A DNA stretch of 64,000 nt from Hippopus hippopus (taxonomy: Eukaryota; Mollusca; Bivalvia; Cardiida; Cardiidae), in the NCBI GenBank assembly GCA_946811185.2, contig OX328099.1:22533859-22597858 (forward strand), given 5' to 3'. This document shows, one piece after another, positions 35,601-44,747 of this stretch. A model generated the notes under the pieces. That model saw only the letters and a list, made by a program, of their open reading frames with translations, searched no databases and had not been told where the DNA came from. Every line of letters begins with the position of its first letter. Position 1 is the stretch's first letter. The position numbers were made by a program, and so were the translations under genes.

Positions 35601-38600
35601 AACATTGTGGGAAAAGGAGAAAATGTTTGTATCTATTATTTTCTCCTTTTTTACAATATTTCTTCATTAGACCTGTCCTAATTGGAAGCATTTTCAGACA
35701 ACTGTGGTTCAACTGACTGGAGTTATTTATGAAAGGTTACATAACATTGTGGAAAAGGAGAAATACATAGAGGTTATTACACGGCTGATGAGGGCCGGAG
35801 AGTGATATCGGCCCGCCACCTTGATATCTGCCCCGAGGGCTTTAGCCCGAGGGCAGATTTCAAGGTGGAGGGCCGATATCACTCTCCGGCCCTCATCAGC
35901 CGTGTAATAACCTGTTTATTACATTCATTAATCATTTGCTCGATGTTTTCGTTTTCTAACATGTTTAAACACTTAAAACAGAGAAATTATTGTCTTCGTT
36001 TGACACAACTTTTTTCCGCGGGTAAACATAACGTTCATGACGTAATCATGCATCTTTCATCTTCACTATCGCAGTTGCATATACAGTTCTTCATCTTTAT
36101 TCATAGTAAAAAATATGTCGATATATCGCTTTTTTTTTTTTGAGCCAAATATTCAATTTGGTATGTAACGGATTATAAATGAGAAACAGGATAAACAGAA
36201 AAGATGGTTGGTGCTTTGGATTGGGAAACTTAATCAGGCTAGGTTCCCCCGGCTCAGCGGATAAAATTCGTAGAACTTCAAGCCTATAGACACTACACCT
36301 TGCCCGATAAACTTTCCCAATCTAAGACAACAACAATTTATTCTCTACTTATCATGCCATTGCTGATTTTACGATTCAATCATTGTCTGTAGTTCTGAAG
36401 ATTTGTCCGCTAGCGAATGACGGACTGATTCAGCCATTTTTTTTTTTCTTTTTCAAACTGGATGTTTTGAGAATGTTAGTTTACGAGCGAGAGTTCTGTT
36501 GCTATAGATTTAGAACAAATATCTTATCAACGGGCAGGATATCAGATATCAGTCCATTGCCCCGCCATATCTGCCCTTGCGTGACACTGATATTACACCA
36601 TTTTCAGGGGAAAATGTTACTATTATTAGTAACAGAATGTAATAAAAATATTTTCTACCCTTTTACAGAAAAATCCCAATAGTGGAGTCATTTTTAATAA
36701 TTGTTTATTCATTAATAAAGGCACAGCTTTCCTTTCAATGACTTGCACAGTTGATAAAAGAAAAAACACTATGTTGGGTGAACAGCTGTGCAGAGGGTTT
36801 AATACTGACCCTTTCTACAGGACAAGTTTTAGACTTGCACTGATAAACAAGACGACAAAATTTTAGCCTTGTCCAAATTGAAAGCATTTGCAGACGACAG
36901 TTTCAATGTGGCTCAAATGGTGCAAGTTTTCTTTGACTGGGTAGAAATCATTGTGGGAAAAGGAGAAAATACTGGTTACCAGCATTTTCTCCTTTTCCTA
37001 CAATGTTTTCAAAAAACATCTTCCCTTGCGTCGTTAAAACTTGGGATTGTGTGGTAAAAAGTTAAAACCATTTGTAGACAACAAATCAAAAGTGTCTCCA
37101 ATGATAGGAATCATCTTTGAAAGGGTACCACAAATTATGAAAAAAAAAATGCTGGTTACTAGTAAAATAATTTTAAAATCCTCCTTTCTCTGGGTTGTTA
37201 AAACATAGATTGTGTGGTAGAGGGCAAATACTTTGTGAAGTGTTAATGAATATTTCATTGAATCACACAATGGTGAAATGCCTGTACTTTCTTCCAATAA
37301 ATTGACAGATTACAAAAAAACACATATAAAGGTATTAACCTGCATTTGACATCAAACTAGCAAAGAGTTTTCATTTGAAACATGAACTGACAGCTTGAAC
37401 ACTTACTCCTTTAACATTTCACTTACACATTGAAAGCATTTGCAGATGACAAATGTGGCTAAAATATTAAATTTATCCTGGAAAGGGTAGAAACGTAATG
37501 GGAAAAGCAGAAAAAGATAGTAACCTGCATTTTCTCCTTTTTCCAGGATGTTTTCAAAACGTTCTTCTGTTTGGGTTGTTTAAATTCTGGATCGTATGCT
37601 ACAGGGTTATGCAATCACCAATTGAGTTCCCAAAGAAGGCAGGTATGTTGAAATATACTAGTACCTATAACAGTATCAACCCTTTACCACACAACAGAAT
37701 TTTGAATTTGTCCATACCGAAGGAATTTACAGGTGACATTCAAATGTTTTTCAAATGATAATATTTGTCCTTGAATAGGTAGAAAACATTGTGGGAAAAG
37801 AAGAAAATGCTGGTTACCGGCATTTTCTCCTTTTTCCATAATGTTTTCAAAAGGCTTCTACCACAGGGTCATTAAAATTTTGAATTGTGTGGTAAAGGAA
37901 TAGCAAGCAACAGTGTAAAGCAAGCACTCTCTCAGTATTCCTAAGGTGGTCGCTTAATACAGGATAGACTGTACAGTATTTGGTACTATCTGGGAAAGTA
38001 GTTCATTACCTTGAATAAATATGCCCCCTATCATCACAGGTATAAGTTTACAGCATTTAAATATAACTTGAGTGGGATAATTCAAATATCCAACAGAGGT
38101 ATTGGAAAGACCCATGGTGGCAACAGTCAGAAACGCCAGGAAAAAATACAGCCGCAGTGGAATTCTGGAAACAAAGAGGGAAAAGGAAATCCATTAACCC
38201 TTTACCAAACAATCCCATATTTTAGCAACCATGAGGAAGAAGCCTTTTGAAAACATTAGGGGAAAAGAGAAATGCTGGTAACCATCATTTTCTCGTTTTC
38301 CCATGTTTTCTACCCTTTCAAAGAAAAAAAAATCAGTATTTGAGCTAAATTTGATTTGTCGTCTGCAAAAGCTTTCAATTTAGACAAGTGTAGAATTTTA
38401 TAGTTTGGTATTGGGTTAACTCTTTACCAAACGACAAAATTTTGGACTAGTCCAAATTGAAAGCAGTTGCAGACGACAAAAGAAATGCGAGTCAAAAACT
38501 GAAATTTGATTTGGGAAGGGTAGAAAACATTGTGGGAAAAGGAGAAAATGCTGGTTACCAGCATTTTCTCCTTTTCCTACAATGTTTTCAAAAGCTTTCT

Positions 38601-41600
38601 TTCTCAGGGTCGTTAAAATCAACAGCGAAGAGAATCATCATGGTATAAAATTTCTCAAAGAAATACATATGGACAAATCATTCATTACCTCTTTACCACA
38701 CAATCCGAGTTTTAATGACCCTGTGAAACAAGGCTTTTGAAAACATTGTGTGACAAGGAGAAAATGCTGGTAACCAGCATTTTCTCCTTTTCCCAGAATG
38801 ATTTCTACACTCACCTATAGAAATTTTACTTTTTGAGTCCTATTTGTTTTGTTGTCTGCAAATGCTTTCAATTTGGACAGGTCTAAAATTTTGTCGTTTG
38901 GTAAAGAGTTAAAATGGTCCAATTCATACCCCAGGCTCAAAACATAAACAAATTAATTAAGGCAAGATTACCTGAAGCTACATGTATATAAACACTTTTT
39001 ATTTTCACAAAAGATTTCTATGTATAAATAGGTACCTATGTTTTTGAGGGAAATGGCTTTTGTAAACACTGACAGAAAAAGAGGAAAACTTGTAACCAGG
39101 ATTTTCTTTTTCTCCCACAATAATTTCTACCCTTTTAACTCTTTACCACATGATCCCGACTTTTAACGACCCTGAGAAAGCAGCCTATTGAAAACATTGT
39201 GGGAAAAGGAGAAAATGCTGGTAACCAGCATTTTCTCCTTTTTCCACAATATTTTCTACCCGATTAAAGTCAGAAATCATCATATTACCAAGATTTAATT
39301 TGTTGTCTTCAGATGCTTTGAATTTGGTCCAGTCCAAAAATTTGTCGTTTGGTAAAGAGTTAAAGACAAATCTCATCATTGCAGCCACACTGTTGTTTAC
39401 AATAGCATTCAATTTGCATAAGTCAAAAAACTTTGTCGTGCGGTAAATGGTTAACGACAAAGAAGATGAACCACAGGATTGTCAAAAGCAACAAAGTAAC
39501 GAAGATTTTCCGAAGTCACTGACTGAAGACGAATCAAAATCAATATTTTATAGTTATTCAAAAGACTTTAGTGTCAATATCTGTAACTTTACCTGTATTT
39601 TCAACTCTAAAACTTAGTCTCAAATGACAAAATTTTAGACTGGTCCATAGTAAAAGTATTTGCCTACTACAGCTTTAATTTGTTTCAAATCATGGGATTT
39701 GTATGTAAAAGGGTGGAAAACATAATGGGACAAGGAAAACGTGCTGGTTGCCAGCATTCTCTCCGTTTCCCACAAAAGTTTTCAAAGGCGTCAGAGTTGT
39801 TAAAATATTGGATTGTTTGATAAAAGGTTAACTCTTTACCAAACGACAAAATCTTAGACTGGTCCAAATTGAAAGCATTTGCAGACGACAAAATAAACAT
39901 GACTCAAAAATTGAAACTTGACTTTGGGAGAGCAGAAAACATTGTGGGACAAGGAGAAAATGCTGGTTACCAGCATTTTCTCCTTTTCCCACAGTGTTTT
40001 CAGAAGGCTTCTTCCTCGGGATTGTAAAAACCAGGTATTGTTTGGTAAAGGGTTATGAACAATTGATAGAGAATTACAATAATACATTAAACTTACTTTC
40101 GTTTTTTATCCTTGGAGAAAGCTAGTTCTATTGTTCCAAACATGCTGTAACAAGCAAATTGAACCAAGGTCAAATACCAGCCATATGGACGAAACTCCTT
40201 CAGCCTAAATATCAATTCCTGAAAAATGAGTTTCAAGACAAACAGTTTCAAAGAGATAAAATGGAACAAATGGTACTTGGTATATAAATGGTACCGGTAA
40301 ATAATTGGGGGGAAAAAAAATCATTCAATAGAAAGATAGAAATTTTGCTTCTTCTCTAATATCAAAGCCACCTAATCATAACCTAAAATAACCAACCATT
40401 AAAGGCTACAAAATCAAACCAGGGTCCTATTCATCAATCATTCTTAAGAATGTTCTTTGTCTTCTCTAAGAATTTCTATATTTGAAAGTAACACAACTTC
40501 TGATTGGCTAAACCAAATGGTTTAGCCAATCAGAAGTTGTGTTACTTTCAGATATAGAAAAATCTAGAGAATAAGACTAAGAATGGTCTTAAGAATGGTT
40601 GGTGAATATGGACCCAGGTGTCAAAATGCATGTAAATTTGAACCATACCATTTAAAAGTATGGAAAATATTGTGAACATGACTATCTGTTGTGTGGTTGG
40701 TCAAAGTGTTAATAGCGGGCAGAAAAATTAATTTTAAAATCAGGCAAGAAGTAAACAAAACATAGAGTGACCTGGTATGTTTTCATCTAGTTTTGAAATT
40801 AATTTCTCTGCCAACGACTAACGCTAAGACCAACAGTACAATAACTGATTGTCATCTTCACAGTAACTTTCATCCTTTTATGTGGTAAGATTAAAACTAA
40901 AATGCATTTTAACACCCGCTTTCTTTACTTTTACTTGCTATTGTAACTATAAGACTGAACAAAGAATATTGTTTTACACAAAAAACCTGAACATATGCAA
41001 ATCAGACTAATCATGTAGCAACAGAGTTCAGTGTAACAATCAAGGGAACTGAACATAGGATATAACATGAGTGGTCACTGTCACCTGACTATCAAGCGAG
41101 TCATTTTCAAAACAATAACTAGAGGCCCTTGAGGGCCTGAAATCGCTCTACTGGCGGTAATTTTGCTTTTTTTGCTAGCATATGATATGTCATTATGAAT
41201 TCATGATGTTAAAAGGAAAAAGACAAGAACAAAAAGGGGGGTGTTCTTGCAACTGGGCTTGAACCCACTACAACAGCGCAAGTAGACATGGTGAACTGAA
41301 CAAATAATAATAAAAACTGAAGTACAATTTCTCAAAACCAATAGTTTAGAATCCAGCCAAATTTGACAGGGTTTCAATACGCATTGAATTAAACAATCCT
41401 AGCAAATTTGAAGAAATGTGGCAAGTAATGTGGACTTTGTTGAGTAACAATACTCAGTCATCAAATGGCTGCCTTTCCTAAACTGATCACTACATTTTCT
41501 TCACTTTTAAATTAAATAGAGTTCAATCCTTTGATGAACCAAATAATCCTTGCAAGTTTCAAAAGAGTTGGATTAAAAATGCGGACTTCATTACCTAAAC

Positions 41601-42646
41601 AAGAAATAAAAATTTTCAACTTTAAATGGCTACTTTTTCTATTCTGACAATTGGATCTTTTTCAAAATCAATAGGGCTCAAGCTGTTGATGATACAAAGC
41701 AACTGTGCAAGTTTCAAGAAAATCCAATCACAAAAATTAATGCAGACTTTATCGCGTAAACAAGAAATGGAAATGTAGAAACAAACAAACTGTGCATGTT
41801 TCATGAAAATTCGACCACAAAAGCAGACTTTATCGTGTAAACAAGAATAAGACTAAGAGACGGACAGACAGAAACCACACCATGACATACTAGTAAGCTC
41901 TGCTGGCTTTCAACCAGTACAGCTCAAAATCATTTTAAATGACCAGTCAGATAAAAATGATAAAAACTGTACACAAATGTAATACATGTTTTCTAGTTAT
42001 ACTGTATCATCTACACTGCTCATTCAACTGGAATTAATAGATATGGTAAGCTAAATTTCTTACAAAAGATAAAAGTGAAAATTGTGTTGAACAATCTAAT
42101 GCCATTATCCACAAAACTAAAGTAGATCTGTCTGGGTTCGGACAATAAGTATACCTGGTAAAGAGTTAACTCTTTACCAAACGACAAATTTTAAACTGGT
42201 CCAAATTTAAAGCTTGCAGACGACAAAATTAATGCGACTCAAAAATTGAAATTTGTTCTGGGAAGGGTGGAAAACATTGTGGGAAAAGGAGAAAATACTG
42301 GTTACCAGCATTTTCTCCTTTTCCCAAAATGTTTTCAAAAGGCTTCTTTCTGAGAGTCGTGAAAATCAGGGATTGTTTGGTAAAGAGTTAAAGATACAAG
42401 ATGACCAACCTGAAAGTATCCGTAGATCAGATAAAAGAAACAAGTCGAGGCTGACAGCAGAACAAACTGCACCAATACTGGTAAATTTGAAATGTCTACA
42501 CACAGAATTTTCATCGCAGTTTTGTTGACTGGTTCTTGATTCTCGGTGACTTCAATGTGCACTGACTTGTTGGACTTATCTGCCAGCCCCAGCACCTGTC
42601 GTAAATGTTGGTCCGTGTCATGATGCCTAGAAAATGCGGACATCAT
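26504..42646 (-). CDS. SLC35B3: SLC35B3, adenosine 3'-phospho 5'-phosphosulfate (PAPS) transporter 2
   Basis: Nine coding exons on the minus strand: 42646-42410, 40218-40097, 38164-38010, 34832-34725, 33627-33530, 32600-32508, 31398-31287, 30012-29943 and 26672-26504. They join to 387 aa with consistent phases (0,2,1,1,0,0,1,2) and GT-AG splice sites. Known: SLC35B3 imports PAPS into the Golgi lumen for sulfation of glycans and proteins. Seen: near-identical blocks to animal SLC35B3, such as YLIYGY, GWYLTLVQFA, GLSNTS.GYLNYPTQVIF, KCCKLIPVM, FIQGKRYN, FTLAD, LISLALCAD, SIGFVYIL and KPFTYQYVWSG, with about ten hydrophobic helices. The length is close to the roughly 400 aa of the vertebrate protein. 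Introns are full of family A MITEs, but every exon is intact. Position 312 is Cys in TTCRKA where vertebrate proteins have Gly (TTGRKA). MM at 42646 is the likely start; the frame stays open to the acceptor at 42662, so an upstream exon is possible. Confidence 0.95.
26770..27000 (-). mobile_element. Family A MITE in last SLC35B3 intron
   Basis: TTAACCCTGTACCACCTTAC start, near-perfect core (GGAGAAAATGTTGGTTACC), right end eroded. Confidence 0.65.
27225..28870. repeat. Dispersed AAGCCCCC repeat split by a family C element
   Basis: 27225-27356 and 28648-28870 together follow the order of 20035-20323 (GTTGAAATGATATCCCC ... ATGAAAATATACATCAAGCC). The gap between them is the family C element. Confidence 0.65.
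27356..28647 (-). mobile_element. Family C element with 158-bp tandem core
   Basis: Low end CAAGATGTCTGTTTGTAAAACAG (stem CTGTTTGTAAAACAG) then CATGCCCCCC; high end CCCCACTTCGTTGAAGGGG then GGCGTAA. The core repeats exactly every 158 bp: GTCAATTCTG-type starts at 27891, 28049, 28207, 28365 and 28523, with the AGGTCAnnnTGTGACCTTGACC motif. A GACCGACCGACAG stretch precedes the high end. Confidence 0.78.
29235..29418 (-). mobile_element. Family A MITE lacking half the core
   Basis: CAACCCTTTACTACACAATC start, GTGTGGTATAGAATTA end; second hairpin arm deleted after GGTAACCAGA. Confidence 0.68.
29631..29905 (-). mobile_element. Antisense SINE, second family
   Basis: The plus strand carries the blocks TTTCAACATTATTTCAGTTC, CCTGAAGTTTCTTTTACCAG and a tRNA-like head at the right (CCCTGGGTTTCAAGCCC). 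The same order occurs at 44450-44720 and 53800-54165. It lies 40 bp from SLC35B3 exon 8. Confidence 0.65.
29943..30012 (-). CDS. SLC35B3: SLC35B3 coding exon 8
   Basis: The acceptor is tttttgcag and the donor gtaagt. At 70 bp it encodes TTCRKAVTIILSF to KPFTY. It sits between two antisense SINE copies (about 29631-29905 and 30040-30270). The Cys in TTCRKA replaces a Gly found in vertebrate SLC35B3. Confidence 0.92.
30040..30270 (-). mobile_element. Old antisense copy of the 3699 SINE
   Basis: The reverse complement follows the 3699-3966 SINE from the box B region (CGGTTGAGGCAAACC) through the middle, with many substitutions and no clean tail. It lies in the SLC35B3 intron between coding exons 7 and 8. 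Confidence 0.7.
30422..30615 (+). mobile_element. Family A MITE
   Basis: TTAACTCTTTACTGAGAGAC start; left core arm lost; TGCATGGTTAAGGGTAAA end. Confidence 0.65.
30798..31254 (-). mobile_element. Short family C element, relative of 20324-22922
   Basis: AGAGGGTCACTGGCCCT then CCGCTCACCTGAG at the low end; AAAGTGCTCAAGGTGAGCTAA at the high end. Only about two core units (AAGATGGCCTCTAGAGTG, GAAAATGTGGCCCCTAGAGC). It ends 33 bp before the SLC35B3 exon 7 donor. Confidence 0.72.
31287..31398 (-). CDS. SLC35B3: SLC35B3 coding exon 7
   Basis: The acceptor is tattttag and the donor gtaagt. It encodes ETYGYGLVFSLSGYIGVN and the helix ending GALVAVT, matching the vertebrate block RTYGYAFLFSLTGYFG. 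Confidence 0.93.
31475..32045. mobile_element. Three family A MITEs end to end
   Basis: 31475-31695 (-), 31692-31875 (+) and 31872-32045 (-) share TTAA at 31692-31695 and 31872-31875. The third has lost one core arm. All lie between SLC35B3 exons 6 and 7. Confidence 0.72.
32508..32600 (-). CDS. SLC35B3: SLC35B3 coding exon 6
   Basis: The exon has 31 codons between acceptor tttctcag and donor gtattt. It encodes one membrane helix region with the conserved SYSIGFVYIL block. Confidence 0.92.
32867..33094 (-). mobile_element. Family A MITE, perfect hairpin
   Basis: TTAACCCTTTACCAAACAAT start, GTCGTTTGGTAAATAG end; the core from ACATTGTGGGAAAAGGAG to its complement is perfect over about 29 bases each side. 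Confidence 0.8.
33129..33511 (-). mobile_element. Family C element, short
   Basis: Low end CTAG, a U-rich stem, then GATGTCTCCCCCC; high end GACGGGGGGAGACATAA with loop GTCTCC..GGAGAC. The GACAGACAGATGGACGGAC stretch is inside. No tandem core. It ends about 20 bp from SLC35B3 exon 5. Confidence 0.68.
33530..33627 (-). CDS. SLC35B3: SLC35B3 coding exon 5
   Basis: The acceptor is gttttgtag and the donor gtgaga. The exon encodes VILISLALCADGVIGNFQEKA and ends NNSEM. A family C element ends only about 20 bp past its donor. Confidence 0.92.
33975..34215 (+). mobile_element. Family D MITE
   Basis: Ends AAAAAGGGGGCTTGATGAAT and GCATTAAGCCCCCTTTTCAC; the internal palindrome CAGGTCAGCCTGCGCAG faces CTGACCTTGGTCG. 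About 240 bp. Confidence 0.72.
34281..34724 (-). repeat. Intronic array derived from SLC35B3 exon 4 end and donor
   Basis: Degraded tandem copies of exon bases 34725-34790 plus the donor. The clearest are 34298-34360 and 34523-34585, which match 34722-34789 over about 65 bases (CATAAGGGtCAAAGGAAGGGGACA, GTAAACAGTATCAAACC, ATAACC). Shorter pieces are at 34398-34430, 34636-34670 and 34691-34720. Confidence 0.78.
34725..34832 (-). CDS. SLC35B3: SLC35B3 coding exon 4 (end repeated in next intron)
   Basis: The acceptor is ctcctttcag and the donor TTATG|gtatgt. It encodes KRYNKIDVTAV, a helix, then FTLAD and a loop ending DPYG. The last roughly 65 bp of the exon plus the donor recur as degraded copies in the intron just downstream in transcription (34281-34724); see findings. 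Confidence 0.93.
34880..35360 (-). mobile_element. Two family A MITEs
   Basis: 34880-35085 has a shortened core (GAAAATGCATTTTCTCC); 35131-35360 is near complete, ending GTCGTTTGGTAAAGAGTTAA. Confidence 0.7.
35360..35770 (+). mobile_element. Broken family A MITE pieces
   Basis: Cores at 35420-35490 (arms disrupted) and 35600-35655, then another left arm to 35770 ending at the palindrome start. Confidence 0.5.
35771..35912. repeat. 142-bp almost perfect palindrome
   Basis: AGGTTATTACACGGCTGATG at the left is matched exactly by its complement ending TAATAACCT; arms of about 65 bases, centre GGGCTTTAGCCC. GC-rich compared with its surroundings. Confidence 0.88.
35915..36646. mobile_element. 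Small element with TTTATTACATTC inverted ends
   Basis: TTTATTACATTC (35915-35926) and GAATGTAATAAA (36635-36646) are perfect inverted repeats. It directly follows the palindrome. The same arrangement occurs at 45891-46238. Confidence 0.6.
36843..37225 (+). mobile_element. Two family A MITEs sharing TTAA
   Basis: 36843-37065 is near complete (core GGAGAAAATACTGGTTACC); 37062-37225 has lost the second core arm. TTAA 37062-37065 is common. Confidence 0.7.
37430..37900 (+). mobile_element. Two family A MITEs
   Basis: 37430-37610 is diverged; 37677-37900 starts CAACCCTTTACCACACAAC and ends GTGTGGTAAAGGAAT with a good core. They lie about 110 bp from SLC35B3 exon 3. Confidence 0.7.
38010..38164 (-). 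CDS. SLC35B3: SLC35B3 coding exon 3
   Basis: The acceptor is tgtttccag and the donor gtaatg. The exon contains the highly conserved run from GLSNTS to FIQ, including YLNYPTQ and FKCCKLIPVM. It ends on the first base of the Gly codon of GKRYN. Confidence 0.94.
38194..38419 (-). mobile_element. Family A MITE next to SLC35B3 exon 3
   Basis: TTAACCCTTTACCAAACAAT start 30 bp from the exon 3 acceptor (upstream in transcription); ends GTTTGGTATTGGGTTAA. Shares TTAA 38416-38419 with the next. Confidence 0.75.
38416..38618 (+). mobile_element. Family A MITE, right end missing
   Basis: TTAACTCTTTACCAAACGAC start, perfect core, stops after CAGGGTCGTTAAAATC. Opposite orientation to its neighbour. Confidence 0.74.
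38694..38912 (-). mobile_element. Family A MITE
   Basis: TTACCTCTTTACCACACAAT start, GTCGTTTGGTAAAGAGTTAA end. Confidence 0.76.
39135..39363 (-). mobile_element. Family A MITE, near complete
   Basis: TTAACTCTTTACCACATGAT start, TTTGGTAAAGAGTTAA end; core GGGAAAAGGAGAAAATGCTG with one T insertion. A further broken piece lies at 39045-39130. Confidence 0.78.
39600..40056 (+). mobile_element. Two family A MITEs sharing TTAA 39828-39831
   Basis: The first has an eroded left end; the second starts TTAACTCTTTACCAAACGAC and ends TTTGGTAAAGGGTTA. The second stops 41 bp from the SLC35B3 exon 2 donor. Confidence 0.75.
40097..40218 (-). CDS. SLC35B3: SLC35B3 coding exon 2
   Basis: The exon runs from acceptor tttttcag to donor gtaagt and encodes ELIF through DKKR. 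It holds the conserved GWYLTLVQFA helix. It ends two bases into a Lys codon that the next exon completes. Confidence 0.93.
40432..40615. mobile_element. Family E palindromic MITE
   Basis: GGGTCCTATTCATCAATCAT and GGTTGGTGAATATGGACCC ends; core TCTGATTGGCTAAACCA facing TGGTTTAGCCAATCAGA. 184 bp. Same family as 60962-61148. Confidence 0.82.
41119..41925 (-). mobile_element. Family C element
   Basis: Low end CTAG, AGGCCCTTGAGGGCCT stem, then CGCTCTACTGGC; high end AAGCTCTGCTGGCTTTCAAC then CCAGTACAGCTC. The interior has diverged repeats of CAAGAAATGnAAAT and AATCCTnGCAAGTTTCA. Confidence 0.68.
42166..42391 (+). mobile_element. Family A MITE abutting SLC35B3 exon 1 donor
   Basis: TTAACTCTTTACCAAACGAC start, TTTGGTAAAGAGTTAA end, perfect core. 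Only 18 bases separate it from the exon end at 42410. Confidence 0.8.
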
Positions 42647-42661
42647 ATACCTGTACACAAC
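42410..42661 (-). CDS. SLC35B3: SLC35B3 coding exon 1
   Basis: The acceptor tttgcttcag precedes 42661; the first ATG is at 42646, followed at once by a second. It encodes residues 1-79: a polar N-terminus of about 50 residues, then the first helix ending YLIYGYFQ. The donor is gttggt, a weak consensus. A non-coding first exon must lie at higher coordinates and was not found. Confidence 0.9.
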
Positions 42662-42722
42662 CTGAAGCAAAGAAAAAAGGAGCACTGCACAAAAGTGTAA
42701 ACAGTCTGCCCGAGTTGCTTGT

Positions 42723-42925
42723 TTAACCCTTTAGCAATTGACCGTGAGGAAACAGTCTTTTGAAAGCATTGTGGGAAAAGAAGAAAATGCTGGTAGCCAG
42801 CATTTTCTTCTTTTCCCACATTGTTTTCTGACCACCCTTTTCAAATCAAAACCCTATCATCTCAGTCACACATATTTTACTGTCCTTAAAAGCTTTTTAA
42901 TTTCAGTTCTTAGTTTAATAACGAT
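42723..42925 (-). mobile_element. Family A MITE upstream of SLC35B3 exon 1
   Basis: TTTAACCCTTTAGCAATTGA start; perfect core with AAGAAGAAAATGCTGG arms; right end eroded. Confidence 0.65.
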
Positions 42926-42987
42926 AAATTTTTAACAAAACAACAAAATTATAGACTTAACCAAATCCAATACATTTGCAGACCAAA

Positions 42988-43362
42988 CATTATCTCTTTA
43001 CCACATGACAGTGTTTTAGACTGGTCCAAATTGAAAGCGTTCAAATTGTGCAGATGATAATTTCAATGTGGCTCAAATGATTCGATTTTTCTTTGATAGG
43101 GTAGAAAACATAGTGGGAAGAGGAGAAAATGCTGGTTTCCAGCATTTTCTCCTTTTCCCACAATGTTTTTAAAGCCTTCTTTCTTGGGGTTGTTAAAAGT
43201 GGGGATTGTGTGGTAAAGGGTTAAATGTGGTTCTTAGGGTAGAAAACATTGTGGGAAGCGGAGAAAATGCTGGTTTCAAGCATTTTCTCCTTTTCCCACC
43301 ATGTTTTTAAAGCCTTATTTCTCAGGGTTGTTAAAAATGGGGATTGTGTGGTATAGGGTTGA
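42988..43362 (+). mobile_element. Family A MITE with duplicated 3' half
   Basis: The main copy ends GTGGTAAAGGGTTAA at 43224. The half from the hairpin to the end is then repeated (43224-43362), including core and GTGTGGTATAGGGTT. Confidence 0.76.
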
Positions 43363-43520
43363 ATGTGGCTCTTATGATCACCAGATTTATTTTCTTTACC
43401 AACAGTGCTTTCAGAAGCCATCCATGTTAGCCTCATGAAAACACAAGATTATTTCATAGTAAAGGTTTTATCCCATCTATCCAAAGTTTTGATAACGGGT
43501 ACACTATTGTATGACAAACC

Positions 43521-43924
43521 TTAAGTCTTTACCAAACAACAAAATTTTAGACTGGTCCAAATTTGCAGACGTCAAATAAATTGTGGCAGATATACTGGGA
43601 TCTGTCTGTGAAAGGTTAGAAAGCATAACTATGTGGGTAAAAGGAGAAAATGCTGGTAACAGGCATTTTCTCCTTTTCCCACTATGTTTTCAAAAGAATT
43701 TATTCCCAGGGTCGTAAAAACTGGTCCAAATTGAAAGCATTTGCAGACGTCAAATAAATTGTGGCAGATATACTGGGATTTGTCTGTGAAAGGTTAGAAA
43801 GCATAACTATGTGGGTAAAAGGAGAAAATGCTGGTAACAGGCATTTTCTCCTTTTCCCACAATGTTTTTAAAAGAATTTCTTCCCAGGGTCGTAAAAACC
43901 TGCGATTGTTTGGTAAAGGGTTAA
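43521..43924 (+). mobile_element. Family A MITE with 169-bp internal tandem duplication
   Basis: TTAAGTCTTTACCAAACAAC start, TTTGGTAAAGGGTTAA end. The unit beginning ACTGGTCCAAATT occurs at 43551 and 43720, each with its own hairpin (GCTGGTAACAGGC). Confidence 0.82.
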
Positions 43925-44163
43925 AGTTTATCAGGTACCACACTATAGTTTTGTACAAAGAAATCATTGAAACAGTAAAAATTTCAACCCTTTACCAAAC
44001 ATCCCCATGACTGTTATGATGATCCCAAGAAAAAATTGTTCTGGAACATTGTGGGAACTGAACAAAATGTCAAGCATTTACTCCAATTCCAAAAATATTT
44101 TTTGGCTTTCACAGACAAAACCTACCATGTCAGCTACATATCTTTTCTCATCTGCAAAATGCT

Positions 44164-44397
44164 TTAACCCATTACCACACAATCCCGACTTTTAACGACC
44201 CTGAAAAAGAAGCCTTTTGAAAACATTGTGGGAAAAGGAGAAAATGCTGGTAACCAGCATTTTCTCCTTTACCCACAATGTTTTCTATCCTTCCAAAAAC
44301 AAATTTCAATTTTTCAGTCACATTACCGTAATTTTGACGTCTGCAAATGCTTTCAATTTGGACCACTCTAAAATCTTGTCGTTTGGTAAAGGGTTAA
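44164..44397 (-). mobile_element. Family A MITE, near complete
   Basis: TTAACCCATTACCACACAAT start, GTCGTTTGGTAAAGGGTTAA end; perfect core. A weaker copy precedes it at 43987-44165. Confidence 0.79.
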
Positions 44398-44449
44398 CAA
44401 ATCATGATTCATAAAAATGTTCAACTAGCAAAGATTAATGTTTGTTAGC

Positions 44450-44720
44450 ATGTTTCATGTTAAACACCATTTTCAACATTTTTTTGGTTATATTGCAGTG
44501 GCGAGTGCATGCTTTTCCTGGAGTTTCTTTTGCTACTCTATGTCATAATATTTCCCACATAACCAACATCGAAACAATGATCATCGCTGAGAAAGAGATG
44601 AATCCTGTAGCAATATTTATCATCAAATTTATCATCAATCCTCCAAAAGAAACTGTAACCAAGTTGAGGTGACCCCTTGGTTTCATCCCTGTATGTAACC
44701 AACTGAGCCACTGAGCTTGG
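44450..44720 (-). mobile_element. Antisense SINE, second family
   Basis: The reverse complement begins with a tRNA-like head containing box A TGGCTCAGTTG, then the shared body. It ends toward low coordinates with the block shared with 29631 and 53800 (tttcaacattttt). Confidence 0.68.
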
Positions 44721-44747
44721 CAAAGTATAATGTAATGTAAGGCTGTT

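Noticed and set aside
38457..38648. Recurrent small open frames reading like [23 protein letters not shown] in many places and on both strands
   Set aside because: They are translations of the family A hairpin. Presence on both strands of the same palindrome and constant frame breaks show they are not genes.
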